From positions 48,162,501 through 48,226,500 of the forward strand of contig NC_081414.1 of assembly GCF_030272615.1 (NCBI RefSeq): DNA of 64,000 nt. Reading direction: 5' to 3'. Below are positions 11,679 through 21,248 of this stretch, one piece after another (position 1 is the first letter of the stretch; every line of letters begins with the position of its first letter). The position numbers and the translations under genes were made by a program. The notes beneath the pieces were generated by a model. That model made no database searches. It had not been told where the DNA came from and saw nothing but the letters and a program-made list of their open reading frames with translations. Origin of the DNA: Cryptomeria japonica (taxonomy: Eukaryota; Streptophyta; Pinopsida; Cupressales; Cupressaceae).

Positions 11679-12034
11679 GTTTTTTTTAAAATATTCCATA
11701 TCGTTTACAAATATTTTGCTCATACGAGCATCAACTTGAGACCATTACATGACACTAATGTTTGCTAACCACACTAGAATCAACCTGTGGATGACCAAGA
11801 GTCACAAATTAGAATCCACCATTAGCTCATTTCGAGCAACCACACTAGATTCAACCTATGGAAAACCAAGAGTCACAAATTAGAATCCACTTATTAGAAA
11901 CCACCTAGAAGCCAACTGTGGAAGACTAAGAGTCACAACTTTGAATTCCATATTAGATGTCCCTTTGGGATTTGAACTTTGATCTCCACAATGAGAACTC
12001 AATGCTTTAACCAATAGAACACAACCCCTTTGGT
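11679..12034 (-). mobile_element. tRNA-type SINE with internal 55-60 bp repeats
   Basis: On the minus strand the head starts near 12034 with AAAGGGGTTGTG, then TTGGTTAAAGCA (A-box-like), then AGTTCAAATCCC (B-box-like). The body contains three imperfect copies of a unit including CCAAGAGTCACAAATTAGAATCCAC (plus strand near 11800, 11866 and 11922). The tail is an A run (T run on plus at 11680-11687). TAAAATATAT occurs at 11669-11678 and 12035-12044 as a likely target duplication, although the AT-rich context weakens this. Confidence 0.7.
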
Positions 12035-12044
12035 TAAAATATAT

Positions 12045-13946
12045 TTTTAAAAAAAATTTAACAATAAAATATATATTTTTAAAATTAATATAAATATAAG
12101 CATATGGTTGAAATTAATTATATTGTTTTGCATCCTTCTCAATTTTGAACCATTGATTTTAAAAAGTAGGTTGTCCATTTCATATAGGGAATGCTTTTGG
12201 TATGATAAATTGTCATTCAATAGATAAGGATATCCTTCCTAAAAATGGATTTTAACTACATCAATTTTGCACTGCTAGTGTAGAATGCCTCACAATTAAA
12301 GTAATTTTATAAATTCATATTAAAAAATATTTATGATAATTTTAAAAATGAAAAAAAAAATCTCTTTAAAGTTGTTGTTTATGCTAGGCATGTCCTTTGG
12401 AGGCATCAAAGACTTTCCAAAATCTGAAGATGTAAGGGAGGAGGTCATAAGTTCAATTGCTTTCTCTTTTTTCAATATTTTTTCTTCTATATTTTAGACT
12501 TGATCAGTGAGTGGAGGAGCTTATAGCATTGTTGGGCCTTCATGTCAAACAATTAATTTTATTGCATGTACAATTCTCGCAATGTGAGCCTTGTAAAATG
12601 ATTTATCTTCTTTTTCAAGCTATATGGTGTAGCATTCATGTTAGTTAGAAAGTATAAATGGTGATACTCTATGATGTTGCAACCTATCAAGAGGCTGACA
12701 CATCTAGAAAATTAATTAACGCATCAATTTTTAATACCCAACTTTTTCAATAAAATAGATTTAGATAAATTTAATGGGTAATGTAGTTATTTAATGAATG
12801 AAATATAGACCAAACTTAGTGATATGATCCACGACCAAGATGATAAAAATTAATTAAGTTATTGAGAATGACAATTGTTCTTCTATTTAGACAATTTTTT
12901 TATAACCAACTTCATTCAATTTTCCAATGCTAAATAGTGGTGATATTTATTTGAATGCAGTACTAGTATGAGACACTGAAAGAGAGAAGGGAGTGCCTAA
13001 TATCGTGCATATGGAGAAGTAGGGAAGCTCCATTGCATATAAATGCTTCAAGTGTTTCTACAATACCTTACGGATTGAAAAGTAGTGTGATAAATTATAT
13101 ATATATGTTTAGAGAAAGTAAAAGAGACTAGAAGAAAACAGCAAATTTGTTCTTTCAATATAAGAAAAACAACTCTTATTTTTAGCAAAATGTTTGTTTG
13201 TTTGTTTTGTTTTTTTTGTTTTTTTGTCCTCTTTTGAATATATTTATTACTGTTTCTCATTGTTTTGTTTATTTTTTGATTGTATAATTGTTTTTAGTAT
13301 TTGATTAGTTGAACTTGTGTTGTAGTTGTTTTGTATTATTTATCCATTATTTTTCCTTCATTATTTTTTTAATTGTTGTTATCAAAAAATAGAATTTTAC
13401 TTAAAGTGAGGCTTAGGTTTTATTCATATGTAGTAATTTCCCCAAAAAGGATTTTTGAAAGATTATAACACCTATATATAGTTAAAGTAGTAAGATCTGT
13501 TATGTTTTGAATATTATAATTACAAGTTTGGCTTAATTGACACACTCTAAGCATTTGATTTCTTAGGTGGGCGGGTCAGTGGGGGTTTCATTTAACCCGC
13601 CTTTTCCTATTTTTGTAGCCTTTCCTGGACCCCATTTAGGTCTTCATGCAGTTCATATTTCCTGTCCCCATTTCATGGTGAGTTTCATTCACATTTGTCA
13701 TTTTCACGTAAGTAGGAATTTCACTATTGTAGGTTTAATCCCAAATTCATTTTTTAGTATGGTCAGGCGAGCGCAATGCTTTATATGGAGTGTAACGCTT
13801 CTCCAAACTATGTGGCAAGGATTATGCAAATAGCATGGGATGGATTCAAGCTGAAAGAAGTAGAAAATTAAAAGTGCTATATATTTTTTATTCAAAAATT
13901 TCTTACTAGGATTGTTCATGGTCCTCTTCAGGCTGATTCTTTATCT
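12045..13946. other. AT-rich spacer
   Basis: No gene or repeat boundary recognised across 1.9 kb. There is a B-box-like GGTCATAAGTTCAATTG near 12453 but no matching A box or target duplication, so I do not call a SINE. Confidence 0.45.
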
Positions 13947-15323
13947 ATGCCAATGAAAAAGGTTTTATGGGAGAGACCAAGTCAAGGATGGGTGAAGATA
14001 AATTTTAATGCTACTTCCAAAGGAAACCCCAGAAGATCTAGGGTTGGGTGTGTATTATGGAATGAATATGGAGTAATCTTAGCCATTGGAGCACAAAGAT
14101 TAAAGGATGGAATGAATTACAAAGCAAAAGCACAAGTGGCTTTGCTTGTGATAAGGATAGCTATACGAATTGGTGTCTCTAAAATTCACCTTGAGGGTGA
14201 TTCACAGATAGTGTTAAATGCAATGTCCTGGGGACAAGCTCAAAATTGGAAGATTAATAAATACATCAAGTTAATTTTGAATCTTCTAAAACATTTTCAA
14301 GATTTCAAAGTGTCCCATATCTTAAGGGAAGGAAATGTACAAGCAGACAAAGCTTCGAAGTAGGAGTGTGGATTAGATAGTGGGGAGAGGATAAAATGGT
14401 GGGATGATTTGAAAAGGGTTTCATTCTCCCTAGGAGAAGACACTGACACTGCAGGTGAGATGAATGCAGGGAATCCCTAAGGAGGATAACAACCCTATAG
14501 ACCAAGCAGATGGGATGGAAAGGGTTTAAAATCTGACATAATACTTACCTTGCTGATTGTTAGATAAGATGGACCAGGTGATTAGGAGAGATCGACAGAA
14601 TATATGCCAACTTTGCTAGCATTGGTAGAGGCTTGTATTTCAAGGGAGAGTATTTTAAGAAGGGAAGCGATGGCCTTTAGGAAATCAAACAAATAGTAGG
14701 TGCAAGTCTTAATAGACCAAATAGTAGGAAGGTGTTTGGTTGGCAGGGTGAATACAATGGAAGAAATTTTTTCTTTAGGGACTGCAAAGCAACATGGTGC
14801 CTTCAAAGGGATCATCACAAAGGAACACATGAGGCACGTATTCAAAATTAAATATACAAAATTCCTTGGCATGGTGGACATGATGTTGGGAGAGAAATAT
14901 ATGAAATTTTCATTCATATTTAGAACAAATGAAGATGTGGCCTCCATCTTTCTGGCTTGGTGTTTGGAGTTGGGAACAAAGGAGGATGCAAAGTGACTGA
15001 TGACAAAATGTGTTAGAGAGGAATGAAAAGAGGGTCTGAATACCTTCTTAGTGATGGCAAGGCCAAGTGAAGGTTTTATGACCAAGGGTGGTGAGTGGGT
15101 GCATCTGGCTAAATTTGAGCCACCTTTGAGACCATTTTTAGTTTGAGGTGCTGATGATGACAATAAAGCAAGAAGGGTTGAAGCATAAGATGGTTGGAGG
15201 CGTATCAAAAAATATCTCAGAAATAGAGAGGTAGCTATAAAAGACCAAGAAGGAGAAGATGTCAAGAAAAAGAAAAAAAAGAAGCCATACTTCATGAAAG
15301 AAGACTATTGGCTCAACAAATGA
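13947..15323 (+). pseudogene. Degraded ORF: RNase H-like domain plus unknown C-terminal region
   Basis: One reading frame runs about 459 codons and is broken by roughly ten stops (for example TAG at 14361, the TAG TAG pair just before 14700, TGA at 14994) with no visible frameshift. The first 138 codons form an RNase H-like domain of the RVT_3 (LINE) type: WVKINFNA, then LEGDSQI and HILREGNVQADK. In the first motif the usual FD has become FN, so the first catalytic Asp is missing. After it come ERIKWWDDL and a stretch I do not recognise, ending in a lysine-rich tail (DVKKKKKKK) before PYFMKEDYWLNK. Stops only, without indels, fit decay by methylcytosine deamination. A long open frame on the opposite strand (14582-15295) looks like a shadow of this one. 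Confidence 0.6.
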
Positions 15324-15573
15324 ATGAGAAAGGGAGAGTCATCTAAACGGGAAAGATTACATACATCCTCTTTTTGTCGATGTGTATGCATCAGGTCTTA
15401 AGAAATAGGCCATATTGTAATTTGTTTTTTGATATGTATGGATGTTAGAGAATGTGATTAGTAGAATGTATGTTTATCTATTAGGTTAACATGGTGATTA
15501 GGTGATAGGGAAGGAGGAATGGTGTAATATGTATTGGGCTAGAATCTATGCCCGAACAACTTGTAATGCTTAT
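15324..15573. other. Spacer up to the Tat insertion site
   Basis: Nothing recognised. The last five bases, CTTAT (15569-15573), are the left copy of the target duplication of the adjacent element. Confidence 0.6.
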
Positions 15574-15924
15574 TGTGTATGGTGAAAAGTGGATAATAGA
15601 AACAATGATATTGAAAGACTAAATGAATTCAACCACAAAACCCTAGCCTAACAACAACAAAGATCCACCATAACATATGAAGATTACCTAAGACAATGCA
15701 AATGAACAAAATAAAAAAGATTGTACCATCACATGTCCACTAGGGTTTGAATCCCCATTCTTCCTATCTCCATTGATCTTGCTTGATATGTTTGCTCTCA
15801 GATTTTATGTGTGCACAAGAGCTCAACAAAGAACAGATGTGGTTGATAACTTGATTCCAAAAAGGCTTGATTGCATAAGATTGATTAGAATGCTTAGGAG
15901 GATTGATAATGAAAGAAGCATCCT

Positions 15925-15932
15925 CTTATATA
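15925..15932 (-). promoter_or_regulatory. TATA box in the 3' LTR of Tat element 1
   Basis: TATATAAG on the minus strand, in the same context (TCTTCTATATAAGAGG) as in the other three LTRs of this family. Confidence 0.6.
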
Positions 15933-16084
15933 GAAGACACTATAGGAAATGGAGGGATAAGATTAAGAGGTGTAAAAGATAGATGGTCGACTAGGATTAA
16001 AGGGTAGGTAGAAGAAATAAGAAAATAATGAGAGGCTAGGTAGTGTAGGAATTAAGAGATGAATGATATGTGTCATAGGTAGAA

Positions 16085-16330
16085 AAGGCTAATGAATTAA
16101 TTAAATAAATAAAGATTTATTTAATTAATAGAAGAAGTGGGATCAATTAAATAAATAAAATATATATTTAATTTAAGAAAAGGACAATTTAAATAAATAA
16201 AAGTATTTATTTAAATGAGAAAAAAGGCTTAGAAGAGGCTAAAGTGAATTAATTAAATAAATAAAGATTTAAATTAATTAATAGAAGAATGAGGCTTAAA
16301 TAATTAAATAAATAAAAATATTTATTTAAT
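16085..16330. repeat. Five AT palindromes in the LTR
   Basis: Each unit is close to TTAATTAAATAAATAAA followed by its inverse complement, about 25-32 bp long, separated by 15-40 bp linkers with AGAAG, AAAAGG or GGCTTAG. The same set lies in the other LTRs (46483-46725, 48608-48840, 60745-60985). Confidence 0.8.
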
Positions 16331-16357
16331 TAGATAGGACATATTTAGGTGTCTACA

Positions 16358-16374
16358 TTTTGCCCCTCTTTGAG
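16358..16374 (-). other. Polypurine tract of Tat element 1
   Basis: The minus strand reads CTCAAAGAGGGGCAAAA directly before the 3' LTR. The same tract sits at the matching place in element 2 (about 60709-60725). It primes plus-strand DNA synthesis in retroelements. Confidence 0.88.
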
Positions 16375-16860
16375 ACAATGCAGCTTATCACGTTGTTTCA
16401 AAGAAGATAAGATGAACTGATACAAAGTTGCCCCAAGACATGAATGATATGCCCCTTCGAGAGATTGGATGAAAATGTCTAAAAAGATCGTAGACAATCT
16501 CTCGATAGGAAAGAAAGGCTAGAAAGGATTGACAAGATAGGATAGAGTGACAGAGTCACGGGATAAAGAAGACTTACTTGGGAGACTAGGGATAGGGTAG
16601 TCTATAAGATAGACTATGAGGGAAAAAATCATCATTGTCATCCACACACCTAAGAGATCATAGTGCAGAGAGAGCAGAGAGCAGTTAGCAATGATGGCAT
16701 TGGTGCACAGATTCGATTGTGTTCGCTGATATCAGAGGCCAGGAGATGCAGGAGAGCTAGTGAGTACCACAAAACCTCCTTGTACCTTGTTGTATTAATT
16801 GTTGTCATAAATGCATGAAGTATGTCTTAGAAATTGTCAAGCGGGGCAAAAGATGTCAAG

Positions 16861-17088
16861 GTGTCTCTGCATTGGTGTCAGGCGTGTCTAGGTAGGTTAG
16901 GCGCATCAGTGGTTCAAAAGGTGTCTATGACAAATGAGTGTGCGTTTGTGAAATGCAGAAACGTTTGTGCAGGGCAGGCACGTATATGCATGACAAAGGC
17001 ACGTCTGTGTAATCCAGGTGCGTCTATGAAATGCAGAAATGTCTGTGTAGTATGTAAGTGCATTTGTGTCATGAATGCACGTTTATGT
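16861..17088 (+). repeat. Phased motif array upstream of the antisense PMD gene (element 1)
   Basis: Twelve 9-bp motifs close to (A/G)CGTCTGTG start at 16861, 16882, 16901, 16921, 16942, 16961, 16980, 17001, 17020, 17039, 17060 and 17079. Spacings are 19, 20 or 21 bp and fall into a 59 bp triplet (21+19+19). Linkers vary, although AAATGCAGAA recurs. The array lies on the coding strand of the PMD gene, about 535-760 bp before its ATG. The frames through it are Cys-rich only because the motif contains TGT; 19 bp steps rule out a peptide repeat here. Confidence 0.85.
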
Positions 17089-17097
17089 CTTCAAGGT

Positions 17098-17582
17098 CAA
17101 ATCGACAGTTCTATGATAAACATACGTTGTTGATTGAATAAGCTGCTGAGAGGATACACTCAAATAGGTCCTCTAGGGAAGACTAGGATAACAGATAGGG
17201 CTAGGATGGATAATTTTGTGATAGAACATATGTTGCCAATCAGGAAACTACTAAAGAAGATACACTCAAGAAGAGGCCCTAGGATAGGATAGAGCGAGGC
17301 ACTTTGTGATGAACATGAAGTACCATAGAAATTGATAATTTTGTGATAGGACATATGTTGTCAATTGGATTAGGCTGAAATTGACAATTGTGTGATAGAA
17401 CATACGTTGTCAATTGGATAAGATACTCAAGAGGATACACTCAAGTAGGGGCCCTAAAAGATAAGATAAAAGCAACACTTTGTGATGAATAGGGAGTACT
17501 ACTAGGATAGAGTGCCATATGATAGATATAAGCACTAGGATAAAAGAGCAGCACTTTGTGATGAACAGGGAGTACTACTAGG
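17098..17582 (+). repeat. Stem-loop repeats and GATGAACAGGGAGTA repeats upstream of PMD gene (element 1)
   Basis: Four copies of a unit with arms close to TTGACAA and TTGTCAA around a 20 bp loop TTTTGTGATAGAACATACG lie near 17100, 17208, 17332 and 17371. Between them are three copies of CACTTTGTGATGAACAGGGAGTA (near 17299, 17489, 17550), and GGATACACTCAA with a GGCCCTA-type phrase recurs. The same units occur in the same order in element 2 (59400-59975). Confidence 0.8.
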
Positions 17583-17623
17583 ATTGACACAGTTGATTGG
17601 CTTGACTACAAGAGGACCTACCT

Positions 17624-19441
17624 ATGCTAGAGTCATGGGAGAGATACCCTTCAAATCAAGGATTACGACCAGAGTTGACATTGGAGGATAAAGCAACAGT
17701 TGAGGTCATGGGATTACAATACATTATGTATATGCCTGAGTTTCGGGTGAACATGGGGTTGTTGACTGCATTAGCTGAGAGATGGCACTCAAAGACATGC
17801 ACATTTTATTTTTTGATGGGTGATATGACAGTCACCTTAGAGGATGTGTACAAGATAATGCGGATATTGATCGATGGGAAGTTGGTTCCTTATGATCGAG
17901 AGGGATATAGGGAGGCACCAAGACGAGTGTTCCAAGATCCAAGACTGGAGATGAGGGCAGGACATGTGGCCTGGGACACCATGATAGCTACATGATTGGC
18001 TCTATCGGCGATGGTGGTAGGAGTGATCAGTGGGTTCCTCTGTCCAGATAGAGCAACACAAGGGTTGGTTGTGGGATGGGGGAGGACTCTGGAGACATTG
18101 GTGACAGAGCACACTAGGTTTGCATGGGGGTTGTGTCTGCTGGCACACTTTTATTATGAGCTGCATCAGTTTGTGTATCATGGATCAGTGAGATTAGGGT
18201 GTGGAGTGACATTATTGTAGGTATGGGCATATGAGCATCTTTCGATTACATGACCGATACACTTTAGAGGTAGGTGACATGGGTGCAGTTATGTGTATTT
18301 GTATGATATGATTACTTCCCAGCCATGGATTGGGAGGTTAGAGTATTGGCGTCGAGTGATTGATGAGGTAGATAGTGTGGTATGGAGGCCTTACTAAGAC
18401 TGTGAAGAGTGGGAGGATGATGCAGTAGAGCTTCCATATGTGTTTAGGAGTAGGTATCTAATTGGGCGGACACTATACGTTATTGAGCAGCAGTTGATTG
18501 ACAGAGAATGAAGGTATTTCGATAGGATACATCGGATGCCACGTGGATTAGGGATGTATGCGCAGACAGTGAGAGATCAGACAAATTTAGGTCCGTTACT
18601 ATCTTATGATCAAGTAGTTGCACAAATGCAGGAGATGGTTCCCATGCCTTGGGATATTTGGTTAGATGTGGAGGAAGAAGGGATGGATGTCTAGTACAAT
18701 GCGTATTGGGCATGTTTCCATGACTGACAAATCTAAGAGAGTTAATAGAGGGTGATGGTGGGGATGGTGGAGATGGCAGTAGATCCGTGGAGGTAGAGGC
18801 AAATGACGGAGGTGAGGTGTAGTAGCAGAGAGGAGGGTAGCTCAGAGGAGAGATGGAGGAGAGGAGAGACTAGCTCATGTGGTTAGAGGTAGAGGTGGAC
18901 TGCCTTTACAGGTGCAACAACATAGGTTCTAGGATAGGGACAGGGTGAGGAGGGAGGAGAGGAAGAGGATGAGATACTATCCTTGAGAGAGATGTGTCAG
19001 GGACATGCAGATGAGATTCAGGACCTAGAGAGGGCTAGGGCTAGGCTCAGGAGATAGCTGAGTGACACTGAGCGAGAGAGAGATCAGGCTATTCAGTGCT
19101 ACATGAAGGCTGAGGAGGCACTGAGGGTAGGGAGATGAGCAACATAGGACACTGGGGCCAAATATGCCTATGTTATACAAGAAGGGGAGAAGATAGCCTA
19201 CTGGAGAGACCTATATTATGGATTTGTGCCACTTGATCAGCGGGCTAGGAGCTTCCGGAGACCATCGCAGACTAAGATGACCACTGGAGGGAGAGACGGG
19301 AGACAAACGTCTAGTGGTGGGGTCATGGGTCCTCCACCACCACTAGATAGAGGGGGCAAGAGAGATGATCCTGGGGTGGGGACTTCTAGGGATCAGACTT
19401 CGTCGACGCCGACTGGCTCTGAGGGAGAGAGTTCATCATAG
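17624..19441 (+). pseudogene. Antisense plant mobile domain (PMD) protein gene of Tat element 1
   Basis: One frame of 606 codons from ATG (17624) to TAG (19439-19441), antisense to gag-pol, with no frameshift but many stops. Residues about 30-330 match the plant mobile domain (aminotransferase-like, as in MAIN and MAIL1): CTFYFLMGDMTVTLEDV, GKLVPYDRE, then FAWGLCLLAHFYYELHQFV and VWAYEHL. A Gly/acidic linker follows, then a coiled coil near residues 455-505 (DLERARARLRR, then DTERERDQAIQ), and a basic, Pro/Gly/Ser tail ending GESSS. Most stops correspond to sense codons (Trp, Gln, Arg) in element 2. MAIN-type proteins act in gene expression and silencing; here the role is unknown. The start is chosen because element 2 has an ATG at the same place. 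Confidence 0.85.
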
Positions 19442-19826
19442 CCTTAGAGGGCTCCCTATGTATTAGTTTTTGTACCATTTGTATGACGACACCTTCGGGT
19501 GATGTTGTAGCCATATGTATTTTGACATCATTGTATCATGACACTTATGATTTTTGAGAGATATATATGAGATGATTCATCCTTGCAACAGTTATATGCA
19601 CATGTACCTATGTGATGTTTCTTCTATGTGATGCATGTTTCTATATGATGTTTATGAAATGGATGCAAATATGTACATGATAAAATGCAATATATTGTTG
19701 TTCTTTTATGTTTTTAAATGTCATGCATGATCCAAATATGAATCAGTGATAGATGAATGTATGATAGTGACATGATATGATTGTGTACAAGATGAGATGT
19801 AGGATGTGTATATGATATACTAATCA
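19442..19826. other. 3' flank of the PMD gene
   Basis: Non-coding stretch with many ATGCA and CATGATA words, matched in the same order in element 2 (57164-57518). Confidence 0.5.
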
Positions 19827-20090
19827 GTGGTGTGTGGAGAATGTGATGCAATTATGATATCCATATGTATGTATGAAATACTAATATGTGGTAATGCAGG
19901 TACAAACTACATGAAATGCAAATATTTTTGGCATTTTATTAGACTCAATCATGTGATATTGGGCTATGCGGACCCCAAAAGGACGATGGAGGTCAATCAC
20001 GAAAGGGGGATGAAATATAGAAGATATGGAAGTGAAAGAGACTCTTGTGCTTTATCATCATTGAGATTTATTATGGCAAATAGGTTATGA
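19827..20090 (+). CDS. Small antisense ORF, 87 codons, conserved in length in both Tat elements
   Basis: The frame has the same start, stop and length in element 2 (56900-57163, minus). Both copies read ICMYE, then LICGNAG, NYMKCKYFWHFI, RTMEVN and RRYGSE. It carries CxxC near residue 3 and three more cysteines. I recognise no domain. It follows the PMD gene by about 385 bp on the same strand, so it could be a second antisense gene or a downstream exon. Against a real protein, most base differences between the copies change the amino acid. It may simply be an unbroken frame in similar DNA. Confidence 0.3.
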   Translation: MVCGECDAIMISICMYEILICGNAGTNYMKCKYFWHFIRLNHVILGYADPKRTMEVNHERGMKYRRYGSERDSCALSSLRFIMANRL

Positions 20091-21172
20091 CACTCCAAAT
20101 ATAGGTTCGACACATAAAGTCATTGTACCCATTTGCATGGAGATCAGACAGTTGCAAATAAGGAATGCCCCAATTCACACTAGACCCACGGTGCCCTCAT
20201 ATCCTTGGACACGTCATAGCATTACTATGAGACAATCCACAAACAACAAAACAATAGGTGAACATATCCCATCCTCGCCTTTCTAGTCAAAGACATCCTG
20301 GATATAGAATCTCTAGTTAGAGACATCCCGGAAAAGCTAAAAGACATGTCACCAAAAGATAAAATTAAAAGAAAACCAAGAATCGACACCAACATCCACT
20401 GTACTCCTCAAGTTTAGTGTCTCTTTGTCACTTGTATAAGTCTATTTGATTGCAGTTACAATGTTTTCATTCTCAAAAGGATAGATATCACTAAACCATA
20501 ATGTTGTCTGAGTCTCTTGAAAGAGTTGATTTGTTGAAGCCCATTGTTGTTGTTTACATCTCATCTGAAACTGACCGAATCCATGAAAGTGATATTTTAT
20601 TACGAAGAAGATGAAAATTTATTGCAGATCTATGATGCAAGTGTTTCTTTATTGTGGATTGTGCACGGATAGACTGAAGAAAATTGTACTCCTTGGAATG
20701 TGTGATGCTCTTAGTTCCACACCCATCACTAGACTTAGGATTTTCCTTAGCCACAGATAGCAGTTGATTTATTAAGGATGGAAAGGGGTGAAAAGGAGGG
20801 ATTATTATGAATGGCTAACCAATCTTAGGTAGATCAATAACAAGCCTTGATGGGAATGGGTAAGTTTATTATAGATGGATAGGTTGTGAGTGTGTGCAAA
20901 GTGAAAGGATGTGATTGAACCCTGAAGGAGGGAGGAGCAATGTCTCTACACATGGCACTGATAACCTAGTGTTCACCATGGTACTTTCCCAGGGCGCCAT
21001 CGAAGTGGTTTTCATTGTTGGATGAATTTATTTCTCTTTACCTTTTTCAATATTTTTCAATTTTTTTTTGTGTCACAAGGCAGCTCTCCAGGTTTTCACC
21101 AAGTAACGATTTTTTATTTTTAGGATTTTTTTGTATTTTTTTTGTATTTTTAAATTAGGATGTTCTGAAGAG
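20091..21172. other. Untranslated 3' region between pol and antisense genes (element 1)
   Basis: Matches 55758-56899 of element 2 in inverted order. It contains GAGACATCCCGGA-type phrases twice (20280-20335), and near 20940-21100 a GGTTTTC/GTGAAAAC-type block (TTCACCATGG, GTGGTTTTCA, GGTTTTCACC) next to an A/T-rich run just after the pol stop. No gene seen. Confidence 0.5.
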
Positions 21173-21248
21173 CTATGTGTAAAACCCATGAAGGTGCATG
21201 CTATTGATTGGATCTTCCAAAGGTTCTCCATCTGAGGTCCAAAGCTGA
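21173..21248 (-). pseudogene. Extreme C-terminus of Tat element 1 pol, cut off by copia insertion
   Basis: The minus strand reads DGEPLEDPINSMHL then FYT and a stop (21173-21175), the same ending as element 2 (55757). It continues the frame interrupted at 36292 and is separated from it by the 15 kb nested element. Confidence 0.85.

Larger units (their letters stand above)
15574..16357 (-). repeat. 3' LTR of Tat element 1
   Basis: 784 bp. On the minus strand it starts TGTAGACACC and ends in the CCATACACA type. It contains five AT-rich near-perfect palindromes (16090-16330) and a TATA box (15925-15932). Confidence 0.92.

Noticed and set aside
12440-12480. B-box-like GGTCATAAGTTCAATTG suggesting a SINE or tRNA
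   Set aside because: No A box at the right distance, no cloverleaf and no target duplication.
14582-15295. 237-codon minus-strand open frame
   Set aside because: The plus strand carries a continuous degraded protein here in the same frame as the RNase H domain; the minus frame looks like its shadow and has no recognised motif.
15773-15982. Plus-strand frame in the Tat LTR, similar to one at 61071-61316
   Set aside because: Conserved only because it is LTR sequence; it is antisense to the LTR and differs in length between copies.
16834-17133. 99-codon Cys-rich plus-strand frame that could suggest a secreted Cys-rich peptide
   Set aside because: Cysteines arise from TGT in the phased DNA motif; 19 bp steps shift the frame, so the peptide has no regular repeat.
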